From Actinomycetes bacterium (GTDB lineage: Bacteria > Actinomycetota > Acidimicrobiia > Spongiisociales > UBA5794): DNA of 5,941 bases. Location of the stretch: contig JAMBLL010000201.1 in NCBI GenBank assembly GCA_023336765.1, positions 1-5,941 on the forward strand. The letters are read 5' to 3'. Position 1 is the first letter of the stretch; each line of letters begins with the position of its first letter. Below are positions 5,859-5,941 of this stretch, one piece after another. Made by a program: the position numbers and the translations under genes. The notes under the pieces were generated by a model that was not told where the DNA came from, did not search any database, and was given only the letters and a program-made list of their open reading frames with translations.

Positions 5859-5902
5859 GTCCCCCTTTCAAGGGGGACTGGCGAGTCCTCGAGCCAGGGG
5901 GA
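5859..5902. other. Adjacent hairpins after the PLP enzyme gene; possible terminator or intergenic repeat element
   Basis: GTCCCCC (5859-5865) pairs with GGGGGAC (5872-5878) around TTTCAA, extendable by two T-A pairs. Next, CTGGC (5878-5882) pairs with GCCAG (5893-5897) around a 10-nt loop that includes CTCGAG. AGGGGGA (5896-5902) could instead pair with TCCCCCT (5860-5866), so the first and outer stems exclude each other. No U-run follows on the plus strand. It lies 84 nt past the stop codon, within the 166 gene-free bases to the window end. It could be a tail-less terminator or one copy of a palindromic intergenic repeat. Confidence 0.5.
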
Positions 5903-5941
5903 TAACGCGAAGCCAACGCCCACTTTCCCCAGTCGCCCCAA

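Overview
The window looks like chromosomal DNA of a high-GC Gram-positive bacterium, most likely an actinobacterium (possibly Acidimicrobiia-like; the lineage is an inference). The reasons are the GC-rich sequence with many antisense shadow reading frames, very tight gene packing, two adjacent single-domain TrkA genes as in actinobacterial ceoB/ceoC, and two starts with a TANNNT box exactly 6 nt before the ATG, as in actinobacterial leaderless promoters. There are no RNA genes, CRISPR arrays, transposases or phage genes.

Left two thirds (35-3770, minus strand): one five-gene operon read right to left. The order is trkA-like 1 (3099-3770), trkA-like 2 (2422-3102), a small membrane-protein gene (2231-2422), the K+ transporter gene trkH (580-2229), and a gene for a signal-peptide-bearing, possibly OB-fold protein with a C-terminal membrane anchor (35-583). 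The four junctions are, in order, a 4-nt ATGA overlap, a 1-nt TGATG overlap, a 1-nt gap and a 4-nt ATGA overlap, so translation is probably coupled throughout. TrkH would form the K+ pore in the membrane and the two RCK proteins the cytoplasmic nucleotide-sensing gate. The 63-residue membrane protein and the secreted/anchored protein are unexplained and are the best candidates here for undescribed partners of a Trk system.

Middle (3771-3936): a divergent intergenic region, mostly a nearly T-free purine-rich tract with three copies of AGAGCACAGA. The same decamer occurs in inverted orientation just past the end of the operon (15-24), so related low-complexity sequence brackets the operon.

Right third (3937-5775, plus strand): two genes 24 nt apart. 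The first encodes a membrane-anchored SGNH hydrolase resembling the SGNH domain of OatA-type O-acetyltransferases. The second encodes a fold-type I PLP enzyme resembling ACC synthases. It keeps the catalytic lysine and carboxylate-binding arginine but has Asn in place of the Asp that normally contacts the PLP ring nitrogen. The last 166 nt (5776-5941) hold no gene but contain adjacent, partly exclusive hairpins.
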